From: an uncultured Eubacteriales bacterium
GTDB taxonomy: Bacteria; Bacillota; Clostridia; Oscillospirales; Acutalibacteraceae
Length of the DNA: 61,034 nucleotides
Reading direction: 5' to 3'
Assembly: GCA_900316555.1 (NCBI GenBank)
Contig: ONDL01000002.1
Coordinates: 1-61,034, forward strand
The notes under the pieces are model-generated. The model saw nothing but the letters and a program-made list of their open reading frames with translations, did no database searches and had not been told where the DNA came from. Below, piece after piece: positions 8,632 through 17,587 of the stretch (position 1 is its first letter; every line of letters starts with the position of its first letter). A program made the translations under genes and the position numbers.

Positions 8632-10554
8632 ATGAAGATCACAAATTTAGGCGGCTACCCCTCAATTGACAGCTTTGTCGACGCAAAGCTCGGACGCTGC
8701 AACTCGTCCGACAGGAGCTTTGAGTCGCTTTTTGAGCTTATGTTTTCCGAGAGCAGCAATGTGCTCTGGGAGGAGAGCAAGGGCTACCGCGTTTCAAAAA
8801 CCACATACGCGCAGGCACGGGAGCATATCCTCAGCCGCGCTTCAAGACTCAGAGAGCTTATGCCGGACGCAAAAAGCAGCTCGGTCGTCGGTCTGTACAT
8901 GGACAACTCCCTCGACTGGATCGAGGTGTTCTGGGCGATATTGCGCGCGGGCTTCAGTCCGCTGCTGCTAAATCTCCGACTCGACGATGATACGCTCGAG
9001 TACGCGCTGCGAGTGACCGATGCGGCGGCTGTGGTGTCGGACGGAAAGCGCTTCTCTGTGAAAACGATTCCTGCCGAGAAGCTGACGGCGGACGCGCCCG
9101 GTATTGACACAAAGGAATTCGGTACCGCCGTTATGGTGATGTCCTCGGGTACGTCGTCGCACGTCAAAATCTGCGGCTACACCGCCGAGGAGTTCTGCTG
9201 CCAGATTCAGGGCAGCTACGGCATTATCAAGCAGTGCGCCCGGATAAAAAAGCACTACGAGGGCGAGCTTAAGCTGCTGACCTTCCTGCCGTTCTATCAC
9301 ATCTTCGGTTTGGTCGCGGTCTACATCTGGTTCGCGTTCTTCTCGCGCACCTTCGTCCGCCTGAACGATATGCAGCCGCAGACGATACTCAACACGATAA
9401 AGCGCCACAAGGTGACCCACATCTTCGCGGTGCCGCTCTTCTGGGAGAAGGTATACGAGCAGGCGATGCGTACAATCTCCGAGCGCGGCGAAAAGACCGT
9501 GAAGAAGTTTGAGAAGGGTATGAAAATCAGCCGAAAGCTCGGTGATTCCGCGCTGTCGGATTTGTTCTCGAAGAAGGCGTTCAGGGAAGTCCGCGACGGA
9601 ATGTTCGGCGAGAGCGTGCAGTTCATGATCACGGGCGGCAGCTACATCAGTCCGCAGGTGCTCGAGTTCTTCAACGCGATAGGCTACCGCCTCGCGGACG
9701 GCTACGGCATGAGCGAGATTGGCATAACCTCCGTCGAGCTCAGCGGCAAGCGCAGCCTGCTCAACTCATGCTCGGTCGGAATGCCGATGATGGGCATGGA
9801 GTATAAAATCAACGAACAGGGCGAGCTGCTCGTGCGCGGAAAGGCGATGGCGAAGTTCATCATCGAGGACGGCGAAAGGCACTCAAACGAGGATTGGTTC
9901 AACACCCGCGACCTCGCGTCCTTCGACGGAAGCTGCTACCGCATTCTGGGCAGAAAGGACGATCTGATTATCGCGCCGAACGGCGAGAACCTCAACCCGA
10001 ACCTCATCGAGAGCAAGCTCGAGGTTGCGGGCACGCGTGGAGTATGCCTTGTCGCCGCGCAGGAAAACGGAAAGCATATCCCGACGCTTATTGTGTCGGT
10101 CAGCAAATATATCACGGGCGAGCGTCTGAGCGCGGTTGAAAAGCAGCTCAGAGAGAAAATCGCCGGATTGAATCTTTCGGGTCAGGTGACGCGCCTTGTG
10201 TTCGTCGAGGACAGCCTGATGACTGACACCGAGTTCAAGCTCAACCGCTCAAGACTATCCAAAGCCCTCGCAGACGGAGAACTGACGGAGGTAGTGCCCG
10301 ACCGCGCGCTTGTGGGCAGAGCGGACGACGATATCGCGCGCAAAATCACCTTGATGTTCGCTATGGCTCTGCAGAAGCCCGAGGACGAAATCGGCTACGA
10401 CGCTGATTTCTTCACCGACCTCGGCGGCACGAGCCTAGATTACTTCTCGCTTGTCGCGGGTATGCGCGACGAGTTCCGCGTGTCCTTCCACACGGGCGAC
10501 ATGAGCATGAGCACCGTGCGGGAACTTCACGACTACATACTGGAGAAACAGTAA
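8632..10554 (+). CDS. Acyl-activating (AMP-forming) ligase fused to an acyl carrier domain
   Basis: A 640-residue ANL-superfamily enzyme. Residues about 1-550 form the adenylation domain: VMSSGTSSHVK (A3 loop), FLPFYHIFGLVAVY, ADGYGMSEIG, NTRDLASFDGSCYRILGRKD and a late Lys in DTEFKLNRSRL. The last 75 residues are a carrier domain with FFTDLGGTSLDYFSL, where the Ser of GGTSL would carry phosphopantetheine. The likely reaction is activation of a fatty or other acid to acyl-AMP and loading onto the fused carrier. NTRD replaces the usual TGD motif, so activity could be altered. GGGAAG precedes ATG 8632. First gene of the lipid operon. Confidence 0.88.
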   Translation: MKITNLGGYPSIDSFVDAKLGRCNSSDRSFESLFELMFSESSNVLWEESKGYRVSKTTYAQAREHILSRASRLRELMPDAKSSSVVGLYMDNSLDWIEVFWAILRAGFSPLLLNLRLDDDTLEYALRVTDAAAVVSDGKRFSVKTIPAEKLTADAPGIDTKEFGTAVMVMSSGTSSHVKICGYTAEEFCCQIQGSYGIIKQCARIKKHYEGELKLLTFLPFYHIFGLVAVYIWFAFFSRTFVRLNDMQPQTILNTIKRHKVTHIFAVPLFWEKVYEQAMRTISERGEKTVKKFEKGMKISRKLGDSALSDLFSKKAFREVRDGMFGESVQFMITGGSYISPQVLEFFNAIGYRLADGYGMSEIGITSVELSGKRSLLNSCSVGMPMMGMEYKINEQGELLVRGKAMAKFIIEDGERHSNEDWFNTRDLASFDGSCYRILGRKDDLIIAPNGENLNPNLIESKLEVAGTRGVCLVAAQENGKHIPTLIVSVSKYITGERLSAVEKQLREKIAGLNLSGQVTRLVFVEDSLMTDTEFKLNRSRLSKALADGELTEVVPDRALVGRADDDIARKITLMFAMALQKPEDEIGYDADFFTDLGGTSLDYFSLVAGMRDEFRVSFHTGDMSMSTVRELHDYILEKQ

Positions 10555-10559
10555 CAGGT

Positions 10560-11198
10560 ATGCTGACAGAATTTTTTAACGGCTTTGTAAAGGTCACGGG
10601 CTGGCCTGCCTACAAAATCGCATTCCGCCCGAAGGTTTACTACGAGGACAAGAGCGTTCAGGGCAGACATATCAAGGGCGCGGCGATGGTCGTGTCGAAC
10701 CACACCTCGGTTTTTGACTACGCGCTTCTTCTGTTTGTTTTCTTTACGCGCACGCTCAGGGTACAGATGGCGGAGGTGCTGTTCCAAAAGCAGCCGCTCG
10801 GACTTTTCCTAAAGATGATGGGCGGCATCTACGTCAACCGCAATACTCACGACTTCGGCTTTCTTTCGGAGTCCGAGGAGCATCTGCGAAAGGGCAGGGT
10901 AGTGGGAGTATTTCCCGAGAGCCGCCTGCCGCTCAAGGGTGAGGAAACTCCGCTGCCGTTCAAGCCGAGCGCGGCGTACCTCGCGCTGTCGGCGGACGTG
11001 CCCGTTATTCCGGTCTACACAAACGGCGCTTATTTCAACTTCAAAAAGCGCGCGAGGGTTATTATCGGAAAACCCATGTATCCGCGCGACTATACCGACG
11101 ACAGCTCGGACGATAAAGAGAATATCCGCCGTTTCAGCGACGCTATGAGGCAGCGGATTATTGAACTGGAGAGATTGCTCAATGAGCAAACCAAATAA
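10560..11198 (+). CDS. PlsC-like 1-acylglycerol-3-phosphate acyltransferase (first copy)
   Basis: A 212-residue acyltransferase of the PlsC/LPLAT family. The catalytic HX4D motif is seen in SNHTSVFDYA near residue 46, the acceptor-binding motif appears as VFPESRLP near 121 in place of the usual FPEGTR, and VPVIPVYTNG is typical of the third block. No full transmembrane helix is obvious, though the N-terminus is amphipathic. It lies five bases after the ligase-carrier gene and overlaps the next acyltransferase by 17 bases. The likely job is moving an acyl group from carrier or CoA to a glycerolipid or other hydroxyl acceptor. Confidence 0.88.
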   Translation: MLTEFFNGFVKVTGWPAYKIAFRPKVYYEDKSVQGRHIKGAAMVVSNHTSVFDYALLLFVFFTRTLRVQMAEVLFQKQPLGLFLKMMGGIYVNRNTHDFGFLSESEEHLRKGRVVGVFPESRLPLKGEETPLPFKPSAAYLALSADVPVIPVYTNGAYFNFKKRARVIIGKPMYPRDYTDDSSDDKENIRRFSDAMRQRIIELERLLNEQTK

Positions 11199-11817
11199 GG
11201 CGAGGGTATTTTCCCTCAAAAACACAGCTCACGACTTTGTGTGGCTGACAGGCGCGCCCGTCGTGTTCTGGCAGCGGCCGAAGATCATATATACAAGTGA
11301 AAAGGCAAAGGAAAAAATCCGCGGCGGCGCGCTTCTGATAGCGAACCACACGGGCATCTACGATCCCGTGTACATGATGCTTGGAGTGCCGTACCGCAGG
11401 CAGTTTTTCATCATCAGCGAGGAGGTCATGGACAAGCCCGTCGGTGCGCTGTTCAAGGCGTGCAGGTGTATCCGCATTGACCGAAACAATCCGAACCTTG
11501 CGACCTTCCGCGAGATCATCGCGCGGCTCAAGAGCGGCGAGGTGATTTCGATGTTCCCCGAGGGACACATCAGCCACGACGACAGTACCTCGCAGTTCAA
11601 GTCTGGCATGGTGCTGATGGCGGTGCGCAGCGGAGTGCCGATAGTGCCTATGTATATCAAACCGAAAACCAAACCGACCGAGAGGCTGACGATCGTTCTG
11701 GGGGAGCGTGTCAGCGTCACGGAGCTCTACGGAGAGCATCCGACCTTTGCGCAGATCGACGCGGCAACAAAGCTGCTCTATGAGCGCGAAACGGAGCTGA
11801 GCGGTTTTATAAATTAA
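11182..11817 (+). CDS. PlsC-like acyltransferase (second copy)
   Basis: A 211-residue paralogue of the preceding gene. Motifs are ANHTGIYDPVYM (HX4D), CRCIRIDRNN, SMFPEGHIS (the FPEG motif) and VPIVPMYIKP. It starts at ATG 11182 within the end of the previous gene, with GGAGAG upstream; an earlier TTG frame has no support. Two adjacent LPLAT proteins may serve two acylation steps or two acceptors. The protein is closer to the FPEG consensus than its neighbour. Confidence 0.88.
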   Translation: MSKPNKARVFSLKNTAHDFVWLTGAPVVFWQRPKIIYTSEKAKEKIRGGALLIANHTGIYDPVYMMLGVPYRRQFFIISEEVMDKPVGALFKACRCIRIDRNNPNLATFREIIARLKSGEVISMFPEGHISHDDSTSQFKSGMVLMAVRSGVPIVPMYIKPKTKPTERLTIVLGERVSVTELYGEHPTFAQIDAATKLLYERETELSGFIN

Positions 11818-11854
11818 TAATGGGTTATATTATTGTATTAAAGGAGATGTAATT

Positions 11855-13345
11855 ATGGATCCAAGAGAGTATTTCAGACAATTTGCAGACGACGAGGAGT
11901 TTGAGCGCATTGTTGAAAAGCCCACCGTCACCGCGATGTGGCGCGACTGTACGGCGGAATTTGCCGACAGGGACGCGATCGTGTTCAAGGGCGAGAGCTA
12001 TACCTTCGCTCAGCTCGAGAGCGACGCCGCGGGCTTCCGCACCGTTCTTGACAACACCGTAAAGGACGGCAAGCGCGTCGGTATCCTCAGCGCGAACTCG
12101 TATGACTTTGTAAAAGCGTACCTCGCGGTAGTCACAACGGGCAGAACCGCGGTTATCCTGCCGGCGCACCTCGATCAGAGGAGCGTTTTCGGCTGCTCGA
12201 TTATGTTCGGACTCGACGCGGTTATTTATCAGCCCGAACTTAAGGAGAGCGTCAGCCTCGTCAAGGTTCCGTTGATTGACATTACACTGACCTCGGACGA
12301 AAAGACCGGTATGACCGACTGCGACGAAAAGACTCCCTGCGTGATGATGTTCACGGGCGGCACCACGGGCAAGAGCAAGTGCGCTCTGCTTTCAAACGGC
12401 GCTGTTATGCAGGGAACCGTCAACGGCTGCTACGGTATCAGCCCTGTTTTCGGACAGAGATATATGCTCGTCCTTCCGCTTTCGCACGTATTCGGACTTA
12501 TCCGCAACCTCATGACCTCGCTCTACACGGGCAGCACGATGTGGATTTGCACAAACAACAAGGATATGTTCCGCGACATTCAGGTTTTCAAGCCCACAGT
12601 GCTCGTATTCGTACCCGCGCTCGCTGAGATGTCGCTCTCGCTCTCGAAGCAGTTCGGCAGAAATATGCTCGGTGAGGAGCTGAAGTATATCATCTGCGGA
12701 GCCGCGGCAGTTGCGCCGTATCTGATTGAAGAGTATGACAAAATAGGCGTTAATCTTCTCCAGGGCTACGGCCTTACGGAGTCCGCGAACCTCGTTTCGG
12801 GCAACCCCGAGAGCCTCAAGTATCCCGATTCGATCGGCTTCCCGTACCCCAACCAAGAGTTCAAGGTCGTTGACGGCGAGCTGTGGATACGCGGCAAGAA
12901 CATGATGGACGGTTACGTCGGCGGCGACGAGAGCGGCTTTGACGAGGAGGGCTGGTTCCACACGGGCGACCTTGTCAGCATCGACGAGAGAGGACTGCTC
13001 AGAATCACAGGCAGAATCAAGGAGATCATCGTGCTCTCAAACGGCGAAAACGTTTCTCCCGCGGAGCTCGAGGCGCATTTCAACGCGCTTCCCTTTATCC
13101 AGGATTCACAGGTGTTCGAGGACGTCGCGGAGAACGGCAAGCATATCCTCGCGCTCGAGGTAGTGCCGCGTCAGACGGTGCTCTCAAAAATGGATCTGGA
13201 AAACCCCAAGGAATACATCATCTCGGAGCTTGAGAAGGTCAACCTCACTCTGCCCTCGTTTGAGCGCGTAAACCGCATTGAGGTGCGTGACAGCGACTTT
13301 GAGCGCACACCGAGCATGAAGATTGCGAGATATAAGAAATGCTGA
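11855..13345 (+). CDS. AMP-dependent acyl-CoA/acyl-ACP synthetase
   Basis: A 496-residue ANL-superfamily ligase without a fused carrier. Clear motifs: MMFTGGTTGKSKCALLSNG (A3), LPLSHVFGLIRN, LQGYGLTESANLVSG, WFHTGDLVSIDERG, ITGRIKEIIVLSNGENVSP and the C-terminal lysine in TPSMKIARYKKC. All key blocks are intact, so it should be active. AAAGGAGATG precedes the ATG. The stop overlaps the start of the free acyl carrier protein, which makes that carrier its likely partner: fatty acid plus ATP to acyl-AMP, then acyl-ACP. Confidence 0.9.
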   Translation: MDPREYFRQFADDEEFERIVEKPTVTAMWRDCTAEFADRDAIVFKGESYTFAQLESDAAGFRTVLDNTVKDGKRVGILSANSYDFVKAYLAVVTTGRTAVILPAHLDQRSVFGCSIMFGLDAVIYQPELKESVSLVKVPLIDITLTSDEKTGMTDCDEKTPCVMMFTGGTTGKSKCALLSNGAVMQGTVNGCYGISPVFGQRYMLVLPLSHVFGLIRNLMTSLYTGSTMWICTNNKDMFRDIQVFKPTVLVFVPALAEMSLSLSKQFGRNMLGEELKYIICGAAAVAPYLIEEYDKIGVNLLQGYGLTESANLVSGNPESLKYPDSIGFPYPNQEFKVVDGELWIRGKNMMDGYVGGDESGFDEEGWFHTGDLVSIDERGLLRITGRIKEIIVLSNGENVSPAELEAHFNALPFIQDSQVFEDVAENGKHILALEVVPRQTVLSKMDLENPKEYIISELEKVNLTLPSFERVNRIEVRDSDFERTPSMKIARYKKC

Positions 13346-13596
13346 TGACAAGACAGGAAATTTTAGATAAATTAAAGGAAATCCTCGTTGCTGCCGACAG
13401 CGGCAACAAGGCTATCACCGAGAGCTGCAGCGAGCAGTCCAGACTGAAGGAGGACTTCGGACTCAACTCGGTCAATATTCTCTACATGGTAATCGCTATC
13501 GAGGAGGCGTTCGGCATCTACTTTGACGACGTCGGCGTAAATTCCTTCTCCACGGTCGGCGAGGTCATCGACTACATCGAGGGTAAGCTCAGATGA
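13345..13596 (+). CDS. Acyl carrier protein
   Basis: A small acidic helical carrier of about 83 residues. The phosphopantetheine site is in KEDFGLNSVNILYMVIAIE, where the Ser of LNSVN replaces the more common DSL context. The start forms TGATG with the stop of the ligase; an ATG at 13339 is also possible. The stop overlaps the next gene as ATGA. It differs from a housekeeping AcpP (which has DSLD) and is probably a dedicated carrier for this operon. Confidence 0.88.
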   Translation: MTRQEILDKLKEILVAADSGNKAITESCSEQSRLKEDFGLNSVNILYMVIAIEEAFGIYFDDVGVNSFSTVGEVIDYIEGKLR

Positions 13597-14009
13597 AGTG
13601 GGAGCCTACCGACTGCAAAACGGGCGACATGGTGCGTATTCGCCTGGGCTCGATCTACCACTACGGCGTGTTCCTCAGCGAGGACGAGGTGGTGCAGTTC
13701 GGCTATCCGCCGATACCCGAATTCAGCGAGCAGAACGCGGTTGTGACCGTCGTCGCGGTTGATATCGACACCTTTTCCTGCGGTCATATCGTCGAGGTCG
13801 CGGTGCTCGACCGCAAGGAAAAGAAAAAGCGCCTGCCTCCGGAAAAGACCGCTGAGATCGCGCGCGCGAGGATCGGCGAGGGCGGCTACAACATAATCCA
13901 CAACAACTGCGAGCATCTCGCCTACGAATGCGTTTTCGGCGAGAAGAAGAGCGAACAGACCGACGCCATACGCGCGTTCTGGAGAGAGAAATTCAATAAA
14001 GAAGTGTAA
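13593..14009 (+). CDS. LRAT-like (NlpC/P60 superfamily) acyltransferase or hydrolase
   Basis: A 138-residue protein resembling the lecithin:retinol acyltransferase fold. It opens with GDMVRIRLGSIYHYGVFLS, which holds the conserved His, and has the catalytic Cys in NIIHNNCEHLAYECVFG, the NCEHF-type box of the family. LRAT proteins move acyl groups through a Cys thioester or cleave acyl or amide bonds. Here it is translationally coupled (ATGA) to an acyl carrier protein, which suggests it takes acyl groups from that carrier or from lipid. The protein has no signal peptide and should be cytosolic or membrane-peripheral. Confidence 0.82.
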   Translation: MKWEPTDCKTGDMVRIRLGSIYHYGVFLSEDEVVQFGYPPIPEFSEQNAVVTVVAVDIDTFSCGHIVEVAVLDRKEKKKRLPPEKTAEIARARIGEGGYNIIHNNCEHLAYECVFGEKKSEQTDAIRAFWREKFNKEV

Positions 14010-14014
14010 TACCC

Positions 14015-14968
14015 GTGAAAATGATTTTGCTTATCATTCTCATTTTTCTGATAACAAGCTATATCGGCTTCATAATCGTGCCTGCCGTGCTGCTGTACCG
14101 ATTCGTTTTCGGACGGAAGCCGTGCAGCACTCCGCTCAACGAGCGCGGCACCCTCGAGGGTACGCGGTATGCGCCGTTTTCTGAGGCGCTGCTGCCTGCC
14201 GAGAGGTTCGTGCAGTCGCGTGAGCACGAGAGCGTGAGCATAACCGCGCGCGACGGAGTGGTTCTGTGCGGAAGCTACTACGATCAAAAATCGCCGCGGA
14301 CGATGATATTCGCCCACGGCTACGCGGGCGCACCTGTCAGCAACTTCTGCGCTCAGGCGGAAAGGTTCTACAAGCTCGGCTGGAACCTGCTCTTTATCAC
14401 AGAGCGCGCGCACGGCGACAGCGGCGGCAACCGCCTCGGCTTAGGCGTGCTCGAGCAGTACGATTTACTGAAATGGATTGATTTTGAAGCCCGAAATAGC
14501 AGCGTTGAGGAGATCGTCCTTTACGGCTCGTCAATGGGTTCGGCGGCTGTAGGCTACGCGAGCGACAAGATCACTGAGCCGAAGGTAAAGGTTCTCGTCA
14601 TCGACTGCGCCTTTGTATCTCCCGACAGACAGCTTCGCTGCGACGGCAGAACACGTAAGCTGCCGACATTTCTGCTGCTTCCCGTAATGCGTGTGATCGC
14701 TTGGTTCGATATGCACGAGGACATCTACCGTCCTGTCGGGAAGTCGCTTCAAAACACACACATACCCGTACTCTTCATTCACGGAGAGGCGGACAGAACC
14801 GTGCCCATTGAACAGGGTATGGAAAACTATAAAGCCTGCGGCAGCGAAAAGGAATTTATCTCAGTCGCGGGGGCGGATCATATCCTCGCCTATGTAACGG
14901 GCGGGGAAGAGGTTCAGAGAAAAACAGAGGAGTTCATCAACAAACATTTGAAAGGAAGTACAGCATGA
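14015..14968 (+). CDS. Membrane-anchored alpha/beta hydrolase
   Basis: A 317-residue hydrolase starting at GTG 14015. Residues about 1-28 form a membrane helix, then an alpha/beta-hydrolase fold: FAHGYAGAPVSNF (oxyanion region), LYGSSMGSAAV (GxSxG nucleophile elbow), FIHGEADRTVPIEQG (acid residue) and GADHILAY (His). All three members of the triad can be assigned. The family is that of clostridial YqkD/BAAT-like hydrolases with unknown substrates. In this operon an ester or acyl lipid is the likely substrate. The stop overlaps the DegV start by four bases. Confidence 0.85.
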   Translation: MKMILLIILIFLITSYIGFIIVPAVLLYRFVFGRKPCSTPLNERGTLEGTRYAPFSEALLPAERFVQSREHESVSITARDGVVLCGSYYDQKSPRTMIFAHGYAGAPVSNFCAQAERFYKLGWNLLFITERAHGDSGGNRLGLGVLEQYDLLKWIDFEARNSSVEEIVLYGSSMGSAAVGYASDKITEPKVKVLVIDCAFVSPDRQLRCDGRTRKLPTFLLLPVMRVIAWFDMHEDIYRPVGKSLQNTHIPVLFIHGEADRTVPIEQGMENYKACGSEKEFISVAGADHILAYVTGGEEVQRKTEEFINKHLKGSTA

Positions 14969-15900
14969 ACAAGTTTGCAATTATGGCCGACGCGTCCTGT
15001 GACCTCGGTGAAAAGTATCAGAAGGAATACGATATCCGCATTGTATACGGACACGTAAACTATCCCGAGGTAGGCGAGAAGCCCACCTATCTTAAGTGGG
15101 AGCCTGCCGAGAGAGATAAGTTCTACAAGGAGCTCAGCAAGAATCCCGACGGCTACGCTACAGCGCCGCCCAATATCGATGAGTTCAAGAACGCATTCGA
15201 GGAGAGCGCCGCAAAGGGCGAGGACGTGATCTGCATCACGATCTCGGGCGGCATCAGCGGCGCGTACAACTTTGCCGTTCAGGCTAAGAACGAGGTGCTC
15301 AAGAAGTACCCCAACGCGAGAATCTCCGTTATCGACTCTCTGCGTTTCAGCATCGGCCACGGCCTTCTCGTGATTCTCGCCGCAAAGCTCAGAGCAAACG
15401 GCAGAAGCATTGACGAGGTAAGCGCATATCTCGAGGACAACAAGAACCGCATTCACCAGTGCGGCTGGCTCGACGACCTCAGCTTCGTAGCCAAGAAGGG
15501 CAGACTGACCCACTCCAAGGCGTTCTTCGGCAAGCTCGCGGGCGTAAAGCCCATCGGTGAGTTTGACTACAACGGTCTTACCACCGTTATCGGCAAGGTA
15601 AAGGGCGCAAAGAAGGCGTACAGCGTTCTGCTCAACTACCTTGAGAACACAATTGAGAATCCTTCCGAGCAGACCATCTTCATCGCCCAGACCAACCGCT
15701 ACACCCAGGCTGTTAAGTACAAGGAGATGATCGAGGAGCGCTTCAAGCCCAAGGAGGTAGTCATCGTCGACGTTTTCCCGTTCTGCGGCGTAAACGTAGG
15801 CCCCGGACTTATGGCGGCATACTACATCGGCAAGCCCATCTCCAAGGGACTTGTCACCGAAAAGGCTATGATTGAAAAACTGATCAAGGCGGAAGGCTGA
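14965..15900 (+). CDS. DegV family fatty-acid-binding protein (FakB-like)
   Basis: A 311-residue DegV/FakB protein. FakB proteins bind a fatty acid in a buried pocket and present it to FakA for phosphorylation. Visible blocks are IMADASCDLGEKY at the N-terminus, ICITISGGISGAYNFA (carboxylate-binding loop), SLRFSIGHG, KKGRLTHSKAFFGKLAGVKP and VGPGLMAAYYIG. The usual DSTCDL is changed to DASCDL. AAAGGAAG precedes the ATG. It lies directly before fakA, so the pair forms an acyl-phosphate route beside the two AMP-forming ligases. Confidence 0.9.
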   Translation: MNKFAIMADASCDLGEKYQKEYDIRIVYGHVNYPEVGEKPTYLKWEPAERDKFYKELSKNPDGYATAPPNIDEFKNAFEESAAKGEDVICITISGGISGAYNFAVQAKNEVLKKYPNARISVIDSLRFSIGHGLLVILAAKLRANGRSIDEVSAYLEDNKNRIHQCGWLDDLSFVAKKGRLTHSKAFFGKLAGVKPIGEFDYNGLTTVIGKVKGAKKAYSVLLNYLENTIENPSEQTIFIAQTNRYTQAVKYKEMIEERFKPKEVVIVDVFPFCGVNVGPGLMAAYYIGKPISKGLVTEKAMIEKLIKAEG

Positions 15901-15914
15901 TTAACATAAACGCT

Positions 15915-17567
15915 ATGAAAAACAGGAAAATAAACGGCACGCAGTTTGAGGGAATGGTTCGCAACGGCCTCGCTTACCTGCGCCAAAGGGAAAAGGAAGT
16001 CAACAAGCTCAACGTTTTTCCCGTACCCGACGGCGACACGGGCACAAATATGCGCCTGACTCTTGAAAACGGAATAGAGTACGCAAAGTCAAACGAGGTC
16101 ATGGCGCATTACCTCAAGACTCTCAGCGAGGGAATGCTTCTCGGCGCGCGCGGCAATTCGGGCGTTATCCTCTCGCAGTTCTTCAAGGGAATGCAGCTCG
16201 AGCTTGCGCGCTGCGTTGTCGCGGGACCGGGCGAGCTGCGAAACGCTCTTATCCGCGGCTACCGCAACGCCTACGGCGCGGTCGTAAAGCCCGTCGAAGG
16301 CACTATCCTCACGGTTTTCCGCGAGGGTATCGAGCATATCCGCCCGCAGATCAGCCGTGCCACCGCAATCGAGGACTTGCTCCTCATGTACATCGCGGAG
16401 ATGAAAAAAACTCTCGCCTATACTCCCGAGCTGCTTCCCGTGCTCAAGGAGTCGGGCGTTATCGACAGCGGCGGTCAGGGCTTTATCTACATAGTCGAGG
16501 GAATGCTCGGCTACCTCTACGGCGACATTGTCAAGGACGACAAGCCCGCCGCAAAGAGCATTAACGCGCCCGTGCAGAGCGTCGACTTCTCGCTCTTCAA
16601 CGAGTACAGCAAGTTTACGGACGGCTACTGTATGGAGTTCATTTTGCAGCTCTTAAAGAGCGGCAGCTACATTCAGCTATTCGACCTCGACCGCTATATT
16701 GAGGACATCGGCGTTTACGGAAACTCCCTTGTTGTTGTGCGCGACGGCTCGCGCGTCAAGGTGCATATCCACACCCTGCGCCCCGAGAAGGTGATAGCAC
16801 TCAGCCGCCAGTACGGCGAGTTCCTCACCTTCAAGCTCGAGAATATGCAGCTGCAGCACAATGAGGTCATCAAGGAAGAAACCTACAGCCGCAAGCTGCC
16901 CCACAAAAAGCTCGCTATAGTTTCTGTCGTCAACGGCGTGGGTCTGAAAACGCTCTTTGAGGAGCTCGGAGCTGACGTTGTGATCTGCTGCGGCGAAACG
17001 ATGAACGCTTCCTCTCAGGAGTTTGTCGACGCGTTCAACCGAATTGACGCGGACGATATCGTCGTGTTCCCGAACAACAAGAACGTCATTCTCGCGGCAC
17101 AGCAGGCGGCACAGCTTCACGGCGGAGATAATATCCATATCCTGCCCTCAAGGAGCATCGCCGAGGGCTACTTCGCGGTCGCGATGGACGTGCCCGATAA
17201 TGACAACAAGTACCGCATAAACTCCATGAGAAGCGGACTTCGCGACGTCACTACTATGATCGAAACCACCGCCTCGCGCGATTATTCATATCACGACCTG
17301 ACCTGCCGTCAGGGTGAGGAGATCGTCCTCATGAACGGCGAGATCGTCAGCGTCAACAAGAATTGGCTTGAGTGTCTGATTGAGGCTATGCGCCTTGTGC
17401 CCGACATTGACGACGCGGAAACGTGCGTAGTTTTCAGCGGCGAGGGTGTTAGCGAGGACGAGCTTGACGAGCTCAGCGAGCGTCTTGAGGAGGAATTCCC
17501 GATGCTTGAGGCCGAGATCATCGACGGAGGTCAGAAGCTCTACCGCTTCATCATCGGACTGTCATAA
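15915..17567 (+). CDS. fakA: Fatty acid kinase, catalytic subunit FakA (DAK2 domain)
   Basis: A 550-residue kinase of the FakA/YloV type that phosphorylates FakB-bound fatty acid. The N-terminal DAK2 domain has FPVPDGDTGTNMRLTL (metal and nucleotide binding Asp residues) and LLGARGNSGVILSQFF; SGVIDSGGQGFIYIVEG follows near 190. The rest is the middle and C-terminal DegV-like region that binds FakB. The length is normal. Acyl-phosphate from FakA normally feeds PlsX/PlsY; neither is here, but two PlsC-like proteins are. Fourteen bases separate it from the DegV gene. Confidence 0.92.
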   Translation: MKNRKINGTQFEGMVRNGLAYLRQREKEVNKLNVFPVPDGDTGTNMRLTLENGIEYAKSNEVMAHYLKTLSEGMLLGARGNSGVILSQFFKGMQLELARCVVAGPGELRNALIRGYRNAYGAVVKPVEGTILTVFREGIEHIRPQISRATAIEDLLLMYIAEMKKTLAYTPELLPVLKESGVIDSGGQGFIYIVEGMLGYLYGDIVKDDKPAAKSINAPVQSVDFSLFNEYSKFTDGYCMEFILQLLKSGSYIQLFDLDRYIEDIGVYGNSLVVVRDGSRVKVHIHTLRPEKVIALSRQYGEFLTFKLENMQLQHNEVIKEETYSRKLPHKKLAIVSVVNGVGLKTLFEELGADVVICCGETMNASSQEFVDAFNRIDADDIVVFPNNKNVILAAQQAAQLHGGDNIHILPSRSIAEGYFAVAMDVPDNDNKYRINSMRSGLRDVTTMIETTASRDYSYHDLTCRQGEEIVLMNGEIVSVNKNWLECLIEAMRLVPDIDDAETCVVFSGEGVSEDELDELSERLEEEFPMLEAEIIDGGQKLYRFIIGLS

Positions 17568-17587
17568 CCTGTTTAGGAGTGAACAAT